22,130 bases of DNA from an uncultured Bacilli bacterium (lineage in GTDB: Bacteria; Bacillota_I; Bacilli_A; RF39; UBA660). The position numbers were made by a program, and so were the translations under genes. The notes below the pieces were generated by a model. It saw only the letters and a program-made list of their open reading frames with translations, was not told the DNA's origin and did no database searches. Shown here piece by piece: positions 14,943 to 22,130 of this stretch. Each line of letters opens with the position of its first letter. Position 1 is the first letter of the stretch. The stretch lies in contig CANQZX010000010.1 in the NCBI GenBank assembly GCA_947628445.1, positions 1-22,130 on the forward strand, given 5' to 3'.

Positions 14943-16727
14943 CTATAGTCCGCCCCCTGAACCAAAGGAATCTAATTCTTCTTGACTTACAACGACTCTA
15001 ATGCGCATCCGTCTATTACCACATATAAATAGTGCATCACCTTGATCATAATATTTAATTGATTCTTTTTCACTTTCATTCAAATCGATTAATTTAGCTA
15101 AATCTTCCACGGCTTGTTTTCTTAAGCCCATGATTAGATAATAAGAAGCATTATCAAAAATAGCTTTACCATGCATAATTAAATTTGGTGCCGCAAAGTC
15201 AGTCGGTTGTTGGGTAATTATAATAGTACCGGTATTGTATTTCCGACTCCGTCTTTGGATTTGGGCTAAGAATTCTGCCCCTAATTCGTTATGACTTGAT
15301 AAAAGCACATGGGCTTCATCAACTTGCATAACCGTATTAACATCTTTATTTAAACATAAGCTCCAGGCATATTTTAAAACATTAAAGAATAAAGCATTTT
15401 TAATATTTTCATCGCCATTCATTAATTCTTTAATATTAAAGACAATGAAATCACTTTGAATATTTAAAGTAGTTTTTCCTGTGAAATAATATCTTAATTC
15501 TTTAATTAGTGGTCGAATCTTAAGTTCCAACCGTTCCATGATATCCCGTTCATGAGTCGCATCAACCATGGAAAGTAAACGACCTTTAATCGTGGCATAA
15601 ACATCATCAAAGGTTGGATAATCATTACTGGTTAAAGTTGTATAATCGGTATCAAAATCAATTTTAAACCGTTTATAAGTATCTTGGACAACTTCACTAA
15701 ACATATTTAAAACATCTTCTTCAATATTAGGCGAATAATATTTCATAAAGGCCTTTAATTGTTGAATCGTTCTTGTTAAAACGGTATAACCAAGACCTTG
15801 CGATATTTCTTCTTCGTCGGCATCAATAACGATTTCCAAGGGATTAATCATTCCAAAATCGCCACCTTTACCAAGGTCTAAGAAATCTCCCCCGATGAAC
15901 TTACACATTTCTTCAAGTTCACCTTCGGGATCGACACATACTACTTTAAAGCCATTTCGTAAATGCGTCCGAAGCAACAATTTCGCGGCCGTTGATTTCC
16001 CACTACCAGATGTCCCTAAAATGATAATATTGGCATTATTTCGATTGTTTTCCTTTTTAATTTGATAGAAAAATTGGTTAAAGAGTATAACCCCACCAGA
16101 AAAATCAACACCCAATAAAGTGGCATCACCAGGATCTTTAATACTATCAAAGATAAATGGATACATTCCGGCCACGGTAATCGAAGGAATTGGGGTTCCA
16201 ATTCTTTGTTCAATATCTTGTGGTGGAAAAATCGGTAATATTGATTTTAAGGCTTTTTCTTGTTCAAACATTAAGGCAATTGCCCGCATTCCCATTGCTT
16301 CCAAATAACTTTTAACTTGCATCTTTTTAAGTTCTAATTCTTCTTTATTATCTGCCGTAATTAATAGATGCATTTGAAAATCAAAAATGCGTGCTTGAGT
16401 GGCCGCCAACATTTGAATAAATTGTTCCAAAGATTCATAATCTTGGCGAATCTTTTCTTGCATAGTTTGATCTTTTTCATTTTGATACCGTGTTTTTAAA
16501 TCCGCGATTTCTTTATTTAACATTTTTTGCAAAACCGAAAAAGGTATCGGAATATGTTTAATCGCGACTTTAACACCTTGAACATTCGTAATATTGGCTA
16601 AATGACCTAAAGCAATATTTTTGGGAAAAGATACAACTGTTAAAACTGTATTATATTTTCCGCCTAAACGAAACTCCGTTGGTTTAAATTCCATCCCCTT
16701 TGGGGCTAGTTCACTTTTTAATTTCAT
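14943..16727 (-). CDS. virB4: VirB4-type ATPase, main part (middle and C-terminal ATPase domains)
   Basis: The motor ATPase of type IV secretion systems (VirB4/ConE/TraE type), acting at the inner face of the membrane in channel or pilus assembly. The 594-residue product has the VirB4 middle region beginning LAPKGMEFK (7-15), a coiled-coil-like stretch (65-110), Walker A GTSGSGKST (238-246), DPEGEL (266-271), Walker B VMQVDEAH (466-473) and ITQQPTD (504-510). The usual N-terminal ~190 residues are not here but in the separate upstream ORF, which ends 1 nt before this start. A GGTGA sequence 6 nt upstream of the ATG (16727) can initiate translation. The C-terminus ends in a Gly-rich FGSGGGL tail. 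Family assignment is secure; whether the split is natural is discussed in the findings. Confidence 0.93.
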   Translation of the reverse strand: MKLKSELAPKGMEFKPTEFRLGGKYNTVLTVVSFPKNIALGHLANITNVQGVKVAIKHIPIPFSVLQKMLNKEIADLKTRYQNEKDQTMQEKIRQDYESLEQFIQMLAATQARIFDFQMHLLITADNKEELELKKMQVKSYLEAMGMRAIALMFEQEKALKSILPIFPPQDIEQRIGTPIPSITVAGMYPFIFDSIKDPGDATLLGVDFSGGVILFNQFFYQIKKENNRNNANIIILGTSGSGKSTAAKLLLRTHLRNGFKVVCVDPEGELEEMCKFIGGDFLDLGKGGDFGMINPLEIVIDADEEEISQGLGYTVLTRTIQQLKAFMKYYSPNIEEDVLNMFSEVVQDTYKRFKIDFDTDYTTLTSNDYPTFDDVYATIKGRLLSMVDATHERDIMERLELKIRPLIKELRYYFTGKTTLNIQSDFIVFNIKELMNGDENIKNALFFNVLKYAWSLCLNKDVNTVMQVDEAHVLLSSHNELGAEFLAQIQRRSRKYNTGTIIITQQPTDFAAPNLIMHGKAIFDNASYYLIMGLRKQAVEDLAKLIDLNESEKESIKYYDQGDALFICGNRRMRIRVVVSQEELDSFGSGGGL

Positions 16728-16728
16728 C

Positions 16729-17295
16729 TTACATCACCGTCCCAAATGTGGTTTGTTCTCCACCATTTAAATAATTATCTAACACAATCCGCAAATCATT
16801 ATTACTGGTTTGACTAGATTGTAGCCCGGCCGAAGCTAGTCCACTCATTAAATTGTGTAATTTTTTTTGAATAAGTTCCATTCTTTTTTCTTTAAATAGA
16901 ATATAATATTCGGTATCAACCACATTATATTCAGCACTCATAAATAAATTGGCTTTATTAATATCTTGCATGATTAATTTCTTAATTGCATTATTCGTTG
17001 CATTATTATATAAGATTTGTAATCTTGATAAATAAACATCAATATCAACGGGGCGATCTGCTATAAGTAGCCAAAACTCAAAATCAATAGAATTATATAA
17101 GTTTCTTAAATTAGCAATCGTATTTTCTTGGGCTCCAGCATCCATAATAAAAATATTTTTAGGCATTACTTTTACGCCCGTGACATATTCGCCAGTTTCT
17201 AGTAAAATCATACCATTAATTATTTGCTTTACTGGTAACCAACTTTCACTATACTTTGGATTTTCTTTACTATTTAGTTTCGTCTTGGTACTCAT
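16729..17295 (-). CDS. VirB4 N-terminal domain encoded separately
   Basis: A 188-residue protein matching the N-terminal region of Gram-positive VirB4: WLPVKQIINGMILLETGEYVTGVKV at 20-44 is the strand-rich opening, followed by helical segments and ending in LRIVLDNYLNGG, the element that in single-chain VirB4 proteins directly precedes the LAPKGxEF segment found at the start of the next ORF. The two ORFs therefore form one VirB4, split by a stop followed after one base by a start (TAA-G-ATG). This ORF begins inside the PrgI-like gene, overlapping it by 26 bp, with GTGAG shortly before the ATG. The N-terminal domain normally anchors VirB4 to the membrane complex. No catalytic motif is expected here. 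Confidence 0.8.
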   Translation of the reverse strand: MSTKTKLNSKENPKYSESWLPVKQIINGMILLETGEYVTGVKVMPKNIFIMDAGAQENTIANLRNLYNSIDFEFWLLIADRPVDIDVYLSRLQILYNNATNNAIKKLIMQDINKANLFMSAEYNVVDTEYYILFKEKRMELIQKKLHNLMSGLASAGLQSSQTSNNDLRIVLDNYLNGGEQTTFGTVM

Positions 17296-17590
17296 CGCTC
17301 ACACACCATCCCTTCCAATAATAATTTCTCCGGTTTTTATAAAAATTAAATATATTTGTTAATAATTGCAGTACATTATGATAATTAGGCACCGGCATAA
17401 CCAGAAACCCTGTCACAAGTGCTGGTAGTAAAATTAATATCAGTTCCCCAAACTTAGCATTTTGCATAATTATTAACATAATTATTGTTAAGGCACAACC
17501 TGTCCCAAAGATAATTAAATCTGTCGGTGTAAACCAACCTAAAATTAATTGAGACTTTTTGGTATTTGCCGGAATTATAAAATTATTCAT
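17270..17590 (-). CDS. PrgI-family small membrane protein (VirB3-like position)
   Basis: A 106-residue protein with two adjacent hydrophobic helices (about 25-44 and 48-67) and a basic C-terminal part ending NRRNYYWKGW, the pattern of PrgI-family proteins (PF12666) that precede VirB4 in Gram-positive conjugation operons and are regarded as VirB3 equivalents. It overlaps the VirB4 N-terminal ORF by 26 bp, matching the usual PrgI-VirB4 linkage, and lies 26 bp after the VirB6-like gene. The role in the inner-membrane complex is taken from the family. Confidence 0.82.
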   Translation of the reverse strand: MNNFIIPANTKKSQLILGWFTPTDLIIFGTGCALTIIMLIIMQNAKFGELILILLPALVTGFLVMPVPNYHNVLQLLTNIFNFYKNRRNYYWKGWCVSDEYQDETK

Positions 17591-17616
17591 ACCTTTTTAT
17601 CCTTTCTATATATTCG

Positions 17617-19818
17617 TTACTGTTTTTTTCCTTGCTTTTGAATTACTTCTTGACGAGCACGAGCAGCATCGGATGCCTTGCTTTTCGCTTCCGTAGCTAT
17701 ATCATCCAATGAGCTATAAGCATTTTGACTATCAAAGCTATGTTCAAATGATAATTGTGATGTCTTTGCCTTATTTTCAGCAATACTTACTAAGTTTTGA
17801 ACATCTTGTACTTGTTCTAATTTTACCGCTCCTCCAAAATCATCTCCATTAGCAATTCTATTAGCAGCTTCTTTAACTGTAGCCTTATATAATTGATTAT
17901 ACATTGCCTTATATTGATTAATTCGTTCGGAGTCTTCTAAGGACATTTCTCTGGCTCTTCTTTCTAGCTGTTGAGCATGAATTGAACTATTAACCGTTTG
18001 TGCAATAGTTTCTTCAGAAAATCCACCTTGAGCTCTTAATCTTTGTGTTAATTCTTCTTTAGCCATTGCTACATAATCTTTCTTTCCAGCCGCTGCTTCC
18101 ATTTTAGCTACCTCTTGTTCGACTACACCTATTGCTCGACCTTGGAACAACCCATTAAATTCTTGGATCATATCATCAGTAACGCCCTTATATTCTACAG
18201 AAGCAGGAGCAAATGCAGCATTAGTCTTATTTTTATTAATTATATCTTCCACAGCCGTTTTAATATTATCTGTCGATTTAACAACATCATTAGCCGTATC
18301 AATTGTTCGATTATAAGTTTCAACATTAGCACCAAGGCCTAAAAATTCTTTAGCATTTTGGGCACGACCACGCCATACTCCACCAAATTGAGCCCGATAT
18401 TGATCTCTTTTTTGACCTTCTGCAAGTGTTTCGTTAATACCTTCTGTGGTATTTTTTCTTAAATCACTCATACTTTTTGAATTAAGATTTTGCATAAACG
18501 CTCTTCGCCCACCGCCTATACCGCCCGCAATAGCAGATCTGGCTGCTGCTAATCCGCTTCTTCCTGCAGCACGAGCATCACGCAATCTTCGGCCAAAACC
18601 ACCAGCAACTCCACCAACAAGTCCGGCCGCTGCTAAAGCGCCGCCATTGCCAGCTCTTTCCATTAAGCCTTTTAAACCAAGATTCAAGTTACCTGAATCA
18701 AAGCCAAAGATATCTTGAATTAACTTTGGTGCTTGACGAATAAAGGCCACAATTCCCATGATAATAAATGCTTCTGCAATTGTAGCTTGATAATGAGGCA
18801 AATCAAATTGAAATGCGGCAGCTTTAATATCCGGCCAATTTCGACTAATTAAAGTAATTAAATAAACCCCTAAGTTCATTATAAACACGCGAATAAACAC
18901 CTCTAAAAAGGTTGTTACTGTAATTTTTACCCAATTGCCAAAAACTGCTTTGGCTTTTGAACCCGGCATAACGCGACAAGCAACTGCTACAGGAGCAATC
19001 AATTGATAAAAAATAAGTTTTACTACTCTTATTCCTAAATCAAAGCAGAATAATACAATGCACCATAAAACAAAGATTCCTGCCACTTGAGAGACACCCC
19101 ATAAATAAGTTATGGCCTTACTTGAAACATATTCTGGGATATTTACCCCCTCTGTTTGACCAGAAGAATCATAATATCTAAAATTACTTGAACCAAAGAT
19201 TAAAAATGAGTGTTTTTCTAAAGTGACGTATTTAAATAATTGTTCAACTATTTCTTCTACTTTTTTATCTTCTGAATTATCATAGGCATCGTCTGATGCC
19301 ATATCCGTATTAAAGTAGAAAAAGGCTCTATACATTGTCGCGGCCATGACTCGACCCCCGGCATCAGCATCGTCTTCGCCATAATTATTATCTGTATTTA
19401 AAATTAATTTCGTAATTACATGAGAGTTTAAAATCACCGCTTGAACGCTATAAGCAACATTAAAAACCGTAGGTAAAACGGCAATAATTACTAGTGAAAC
19501 AACAACATTTTTAATAATATTAGGTAAAGAATTATCTCCTTTAGCAAAATCGTCAGGATTAATTACCGCCTTAAGGAGTGAATAAGATAAAGCAAAAAGC
19601 ATTATTATACCTAAAACAATATATATTCTTCGGACAATACCATTATACTCATCATCATTAAAAATTTGCAGTTTAGCCAAAAATAAAAAGATTTCATAAC
19701 ACCAACCGATAAAACTATAAATAATTCCATCCAGCCATAGCATGATTTTCATAAATCCAGTTAAAATAGTTCCTCCTGGATCTCTTACAAAATCTAAAAA
19801 GCTTGCTAAGATTAACAT
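17617..19818 (-). CDS. VirB6/TrbL-like polytopic channel protein with long soluble tail
   Basis: First gene of the main secretion operon. Product 733 residues with about seven membrane helices (roughly 30-50, 64-84, 102-126, 238-260, 264-282, 298-324, 346-361). A ~100-residue extracytoplasmic loop lies between helices 3 and 4. After the last helix comes RQAPKLIQDIFG (361-372), a segment typical of VirB6-like proteins of Firmicute mobile elements. VirB6/TrbL proteins form the inner-membrane channel. The remaining ~350 residues form a large cytoplasmic tail: a Gly/Ala/Arg-rich linker (about 388-435), then Ala/Glu/Gln-rich helices probably forming coiled coils. GGTGGTGAG precedes the ATG at 19818. 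The tail has no motif I recognise; it may contact the ATPases or substrate. Confidence 0.82.
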   Translation of the reverse strand: MLILASFLDFVRDPGGTILTGFMKIMLWLDGIIYSFIGWCYEIFLFLAKLQIFNDDEYNGIVRRIYIVLGIIMLFALSYSLLKAVINPDDFAKGDNSLPNIIKNVVVSLVIIAVLPTVFNVAYSVQAVILNSHVITKLILNTDNNYGEDDADAGGRVMAATMYRAFFYFNTDMASDDAYDNSEDKKVEEIVEQLFKYVTLEKHSFLIFGSSNFRYYDSSGQTEGVNIPEYVSSKAITYLWGVSQVAGIFVLWCIVLFCFDLGIRVVKLIFYQLIAPVAVACRVMPGSKAKAVFGNWVKITVTTFLEVFIRVFIMNLGVYLITLISRNWPDIKAAAFQFDLPHYQATIAEAFIIMGIVAFIRQAPKLIQDIFGFDSGNLNLGLKGLMERAGNGGALAAAGLVGGVAGGFGRRLRDARAAGRSGLAAARSAIAGGIGGGRRAFMQNLNSKSMSDLRKNTTEGINETLAEGQKRDQYRAQFGGVWRGRAQNAKEFLGLGANVETYNRTIDTANDVVKSTDNIKTAVEDIINKNKTNAAFAPASVEYKGVTDDMIQEFNGLFQGRAIGVVEQEVAKMEAAAGKKDYVAMAKEELTQRLRAQGGFSEETIAQTVNSSIHAQQLERRAREMSLEDSERINQYKAMYNQLYKATVKEAANRIANGDDFGGAVKLEQVQDVQNLVSIAENKAKTSQLSFEHSFDSQNAYSSLDDIATEAKSKASDAARARQEVIQKQGKKQ

Positions 19819-19857
19819 ATTGTCTCACCACCTTTTTGCTTTAAATTACCTACAAAA

Positions 19858-19886
19858 ATTATAGCATACTATATTTTTTAATGCAA
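19858..19886 (-). promoter_or_regulatory. Promoter of the type IV secretion operon
   Basis: On the minus strand: -35 TTGCAT (19886-19881), 17-bp spacer, and an extended -10 TGCTATAAT (TATAAT at 19863-19858), about 40 bp before the ATG at 19818. It begins only 20 bp past the hydrogenase stop codon, and no terminator is visible between them, so some read-through from the hydrogenase unit is possible. Confidence 0.7.
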
Positions 19887-19906
19887 CGAAACACTTTTAA
19901 AATTAT

Positions 19907-21145
19907 TTAACTTTTGATCATTTTGTGATTTTTTTGATGTAATTTAACTTTCCCTTTTTGGATATAAGTTTGATAAGCTTCTTTAATCTCCGGATTGTTA
20001 TAACTATTTCTTAAATTATTTTCTTGATCATTTTGGTATAAAGCCTTACTGCGTTTAGCTCTAATTTCAGCCATTTTATTGATGGCATTAAGAGGTTGAC
20101 CAGCTCCACCAATGCAGCCACCCGGACAAGTCATAACCTCAATAAAATCGAAATTATCTAAAAGATGTTTCTTTTCTTTGATGGTTATGGGCCGGTTAAC
20201 AACTGCTACGTGGAGTTTAAGCTTTTTCATATCAATCACAGCTTCTTTAAAATCTTTTTCGCCCCGAAAAATAGTTAAATTATAAAAATCTTGGGGTGCT
20301 TCTTCCTGATTTAAAAGGTAATAAGCTGTCCTTAATACCGCTTCAGTTACACCTCCAGAAGAGCCAAAAATAAGACCAGCGCCACTACCTTTGCCCAGTA
20401 ATTCATCATAAGCCATTTCTTTTAAAGATTTAAAATCGATATTCGTCTCGCGAATCATCATTGCCAGTTCTCGCGTCGTAATGACAAAATCAACATTTTC
20501 ATCTTCAGCACATTCTTGTTTTTTGGCCACACATGGTGTTAGAGCCACTAAAATAATTTTATCCCGAGGAATATTTGCAAAATCCGCATAATAACTTTTA
20601 ACCATAGCGCCAATCATCCCAATCGGACTTTTGCAAGTACTTAAGTTAGACCTTTTTTCTGGTAAATACTTTTGGGCGTAATCGACCCAAGCTGGACAAC
20701 AACTCGTAAACATGGGTAAGTCTTCTTTTTTCTTTAAGCGCTCAACTAATTCCCGAGCTTCTTCCATCACCGTTAAATCGGCCCCAAAGGTCGTATCAAA
20801 AACTTTAGCAAAACCTAATTTTTTTAAAGCACTAACCATTTGCCCTTCCAAAAAAGATCCTGGTTCATAACCAAACTCTTCACCAATTGCGACTCGAACC
20901 GCGGGTGAGGTAATCACCATTACTTGATAGGAGGTATCAACCAAATAATTTAATACTTGCCGGTAATTATATTTAGGTACTAAAGCTCCAGTTGGACATG
21001 TTAAAATACATTGACCACAATTAATACAATCATGATCAAAGCCATTATTTTCCTGACAAGTTTTTAAACACATGCCACAGTTAATACATCGCTCTTCAAT
21101 TCGGCTAATAGCCACATTATTTTCCGAAACTACTACTTTTTTCAT
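19907..21145 (-). CDS. Monomeric ferredoxin-type [FeFe] hydrogenase
   Basis: Catalyses reversible proton reduction to H2, normally disposing of fermentation electrons from ferredoxin in the cytoplasm. The 412-residue product has an N-terminal 2[4Fe-4S] domain (C20, 23, 26, 30 and C40, 43, 46, 50) and then the H-cluster domain with all three motifs: P1 TSCCPAW (147-153), P2 LTPCVAKKQE (202-211), P3 EVMTCPGGCIGGAGQP (336-351). All four H-cluster ligand cysteines (150, 205, 340, 344) and the proton-relay C149 are present. P2 has Thr where MPC is usual, and P3 has GAG for GGG, so the subgroup is unclear. A ~60-residue basic tail follows. It starts one base after the TetR stop (TAA-G-ATG) with no good ribosome binding site, so it is probably translated by reinitiation. 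No hydEFG maturase is in the window. Confidence 0.95.
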   Translation of the reverse strand: MKKVVVSENNVAISRIEERCINCGMCLKTCQENNGFDHDCINCGQCILTCPTGALVPKYNYRQVLNYLVDTSYQVMVITSPAVRVAIGEEFGYEPGSFLEGQMVSALKKLGFAKVFDTTFGADLTVMEEARELVERLKKKEDLPMFTSCCPAWVDYAQKYLPEKRSNLSTCKSPIGMIGAMVKSYYADFANIPRDKIILVALTPCVAKKQECAEDENVDFVITTRELAMMIRETNIDFKSLKEMAYDELLGKGSGAGLIFGSSGGVTEAVLRTAYYLLNQEEAPQDFYNLTIFRGEKDFKEAVIDMKKLKLHVAVVNRPITIKEKKHLLDNFDFIEVMTCPGGCIGGAGQPLNAINKMAEIRAKRSKALYQNDQENNLRNSYNNPEIKEAYQTYIQKGKVKLHQKNHKMIKS

Positions 21146-21146
21146 C

Positions 21147-21695
21147 TTATTTTGTTAACACTTTATACATTTTAACTAGTTTAACTAGTAATTCATTCTC
21201 ATCTAATTTAATATCATTGGTCGCAATCAAAGTAGCTAAACCATTAACATATAACCAATAATTCATAAATAAAGCTTTTGCATCATCAAAACTAAGTTTT
21301 TGTTTATTAACTAAGTTTACAATAGTTGATTGATTCCATTTTTCATCTAAAACATTATCTAATGTTTGCCATTTTAAATTATTACTTAAAAATAAACTTT
21401 TAAATAAGTTTTTATAAAGACTAGCAAATTCCACATAGGCAATGGATAATGTTAATAACGCTTTTTGACTATCAATGCGACTATTAATAAAAACATCATA
21501 TTGCCGGTAGATTTCTTTATATATTTCTTCTTTAATTTCATCCATACTTTTATACATCCGATAAAGTGGTTTAGTGGAAATACCGAGCTTTTTAGCTAAA
21601 CTACGCGCATTAACAGAATCCCAACCATCATCATTAACCATTTTAACCGCAGCTTTAATGACATTTTCTTTTTTTATTTCCACGATTGCTGGCAT
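21147..21695 (-). CDS. TetR/AcrR-family transcriptional regulator
   Basis: A 182-residue regulator. Residues ~10-55 form a TetR DNA-binding domain: ENVIKAAVKMV, then the helix-turn-helix NARSLAKKLGISTKPLYRMY (29-48), followed by KSMDEIKEEIY. The C-terminal ~120 residues are helical, as expected for a ligand-binding/dimerisation domain, but the ligand cannot be told. AGGAGGGG lies about 5 nt before the ATG at 21695. The gene is directly followed by, and coupled to, the [FeFe] hydrogenase gene, so it likely controls its own operon; a redox or acid signal is speculation. The region around its promoter holds a weak inverted repeat GTTA-TTTT-TAAC (21745-21756) that could be an operator. Confidence 0.88.
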   Translation of the reverse strand: MPAIVEIKKENVIKAAVKMVNDDGWDSVNARSLAKKLGISTKPLYRMYKSMDEIKEEIYKEIYRQYDVFINSRIDSQKALLTLSIAYVEFASLYKNLFKSLFLSNNLKWQTLDNVLDEKWNQSTIVNLVNKQKLSFDDAKALFMNYWLYVNGLATLIATNDIKLDENELLVKLVKMYKVLTK

Positions 21696-21726
21696 ATTAT
21701 CCCCTCCTATGGTAACTTATGTTTTC

Positions 21727-21732
21727 ATTATA
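21727..21732 (-). promoter_or_regulatory. Extended -10 element for the tetR-hydrogenase unit
   Basis: On the minus strand TGCTATAAT (TATAAT at 21732-21727) is an extended -10 about 31 bp before the ATG at 21695. No good -35 is seen at 17 bp (TTAAAA only), which is usual for extended -10 promoters. Confidence 0.5.
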
Positions 21733-21861
21733 GCACAAAAATTAGTTATTTTTAACATTTTTCATGAATAATTTTATAATTTTTTTGATAATTAAAAAGT
21801 CAAGTGCAACTTTTGGAATAATCAATAATAAGTAATAATGCGATTTATGCCGAGAAAACTT

Positions 21862-21888
21862 TTGACATTTGGTGGTTTATGATAAACT
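21862..21888 (+). promoter_or_regulatory. Possible promoter in the left arm of the inverted-repeat element
   Basis: On the plus strand a consensus -35 TTGACA (21862-21867) precedes TGATAAACT, an extended -10-like sequence (TAAACT at 21883-21888). The spacer is only 15 bp, shorter than ideal. If used, transcription would start near 21894. Confidence 0.35.
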
Positions 21889-21893
21889 GGAAA

Positions 21894-21957
21894 AGAAGTG
21901 AAAGAACGAAATGAAGCGAAGCGAAATGTAGTCGATTCAGCAATCGTTCTTTTTTTC
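21894..21957 (+). ncRNA. Candidate small structured RNA
   Basis: A putative ~64-nt transcript from the TTGACA promoter to a T-run (21950-21957). It can fold by pairing AAAGAACGA with TCGTTCTTT (terminator-like), or alternatively by the small hairpin CGATT-CAGC-AATCG (21933-21946), which competes for the same 3' bases. The 3' hairpin with T-run is a plausible intrinsic terminator. No known RNA family is recognised. Confidence 0.3.
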
Positions 21958-22130
21958 ATAAAAACCGGAACCAAATGTCAAAAGGAAATTGGAATAAAGA
22001 GCATTAAAAACAATTAATCTTTTCTTGTAATTTATAAATTTTATTAATTATGTTTTTATCATGTATACTTTAAAATGTAAATTAATGAAAGAAATCTTCA
22101 TTAGTTTATGATAGAATATTTTTATTCTTT

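Larger units (their letters stand above)
21859..21984. repeat. 126-bp element bounded by 15-bp perfect inverted repeats
   Basis: CTTTTGACATTTGGT (21859-21873) is repeated in exact inverted form as ACCAAATGTCAAAAG (21970-21984). With small gaps the match continues inward (GGTTTATG against CATAAAAACC). Inside lies a second inverted repeat, AAAGAACGA (21901-21909) with TCGTTCTTT (21944-21952), followed by a T-run. The outer arms each contain TTGACA pointing inward. No clear target-site duplication is seen (GAAAA left, GAAAT right). It could be a MITE-like repeat, a structured RNA gene, or both. Confidence 0.65.
21772..22130 (+). other. Gene-free region at the right end
   Basis: About 360 bp without a credible ORF on either strand. 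Besides the inverted-repeat element annotated separately, it holds only AT-rich sequence, a weak hairpin TAATGAA/TTCATTA (22083-22103) and a TGATAGAAT extended -10-like sequence near 22107-22117 that may serve a gene beginning to the right of the window. Confidence 0.6.

Noticed and set aside
18446..18718. Plus-strand 90-codon Pro/Ala-rich ORF
   Set aside because: It is the antisense of the Gly/Ala/Arg-rich linker of the VirB6-like gene and has no ribosome binding site.
10171..19818. Ordinary integrative and conjugative element
   Set aside because: No relaxase, integrase, att repeats, replication or partition genes in the window, and the flanking and intervening genes are ordinary chromosomal genes. 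Not excluded on the whole-genome scale.
19887..19906. Terminator between the hydrogenase gene and the secretion operon
   Set aside because: Only AT-rich sequence without a convincing stem; I therefore leave read-through open.
22083..22103. Hairpin TAATGAA/TTCATTA near the right edge
   Set aside because: Seven AT-rich base pairs with no T-run or neighbouring gene; likely chance.

Overview
The window is AT-rich, densely packed, and almost entirely coded on the minus strand. It looks like chromosome from an anaerobic, fermentative member of the Firmicutes (Bacilli/Erysipelotrichia-like or a walled relative of the Mollicutes). This placement is an inference from low GC, AGGAGG/GGTGA-type ribosome binding sites, a ferredoxin-type [FeFe] hydrogenase and Gram-positive-type secretion genes. 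TGA is used as a stop (ATGA stop/start overlap at 5965-5968) and tryptophan is TGG, so the code is the standard one, not the Mycoplasma code. A peptidoglycan hydrolase with two domains implies a cell wall.

Layout. 112-3527: uvrA (nucleotide excision repair) and a small unknown gene translationally coupled to it, with a clear promoter and a terminator. 3532-7038: an operon transcribed leftward with two Flp-like small pilin candidates in tandem, two TadE-like pseudopilin candidates, a TadZ/CpaE-like protein with a degenerate P-loop, and two VirB2-like two-helix proteins. 7112-10090: four genes without an obvious link to secretion (M29 aminopeptidase, an unknown protein on the plus strand, a VTT/DedA-type membrane protein, a one-domain rhodanese). 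10147-19886: a leftward type IV secretion operon, in transcription order VirB6-like, PrgI-like, VirB4 split into two ORFs, a membrane-anchored M23 + lysozyme-like hydrolase, a VirB8/TcpC-like protein, and a VirD4-type coupling ATPase. 19907-21695: a TetR-family regulator coupled to an [FeFe] hydrogenase. 21733-22130: a gene-free region with a nested inverted-repeat element that may be a small RNA or a MITE-like repeat.

The most interesting content is the pair of secretion clusters. Together they give both ATPases and the membrane, wall-cutting and pilin-like parts of a minimal Gram-positive type IV secretion system, next to Tad/type-IV-pilus-like pilins and a TadZ-like protein. The window holds no relaxase, integrase, origin of transfer, Tad motor ATPase, TadB/C platform or prepilin peptidase. 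The clusters are interleaved with ordinary chromosomal genes. My inference is a resident chromosomal apparatus (surface fibre, protein or DNA export or uptake) rather than an ordinary conjugative element; a relaxase or Tad motor elsewhere in the genome cannot be excluded.

No tRNA, rRNA, CRISPR array, transposase or phage structural gene was seen.
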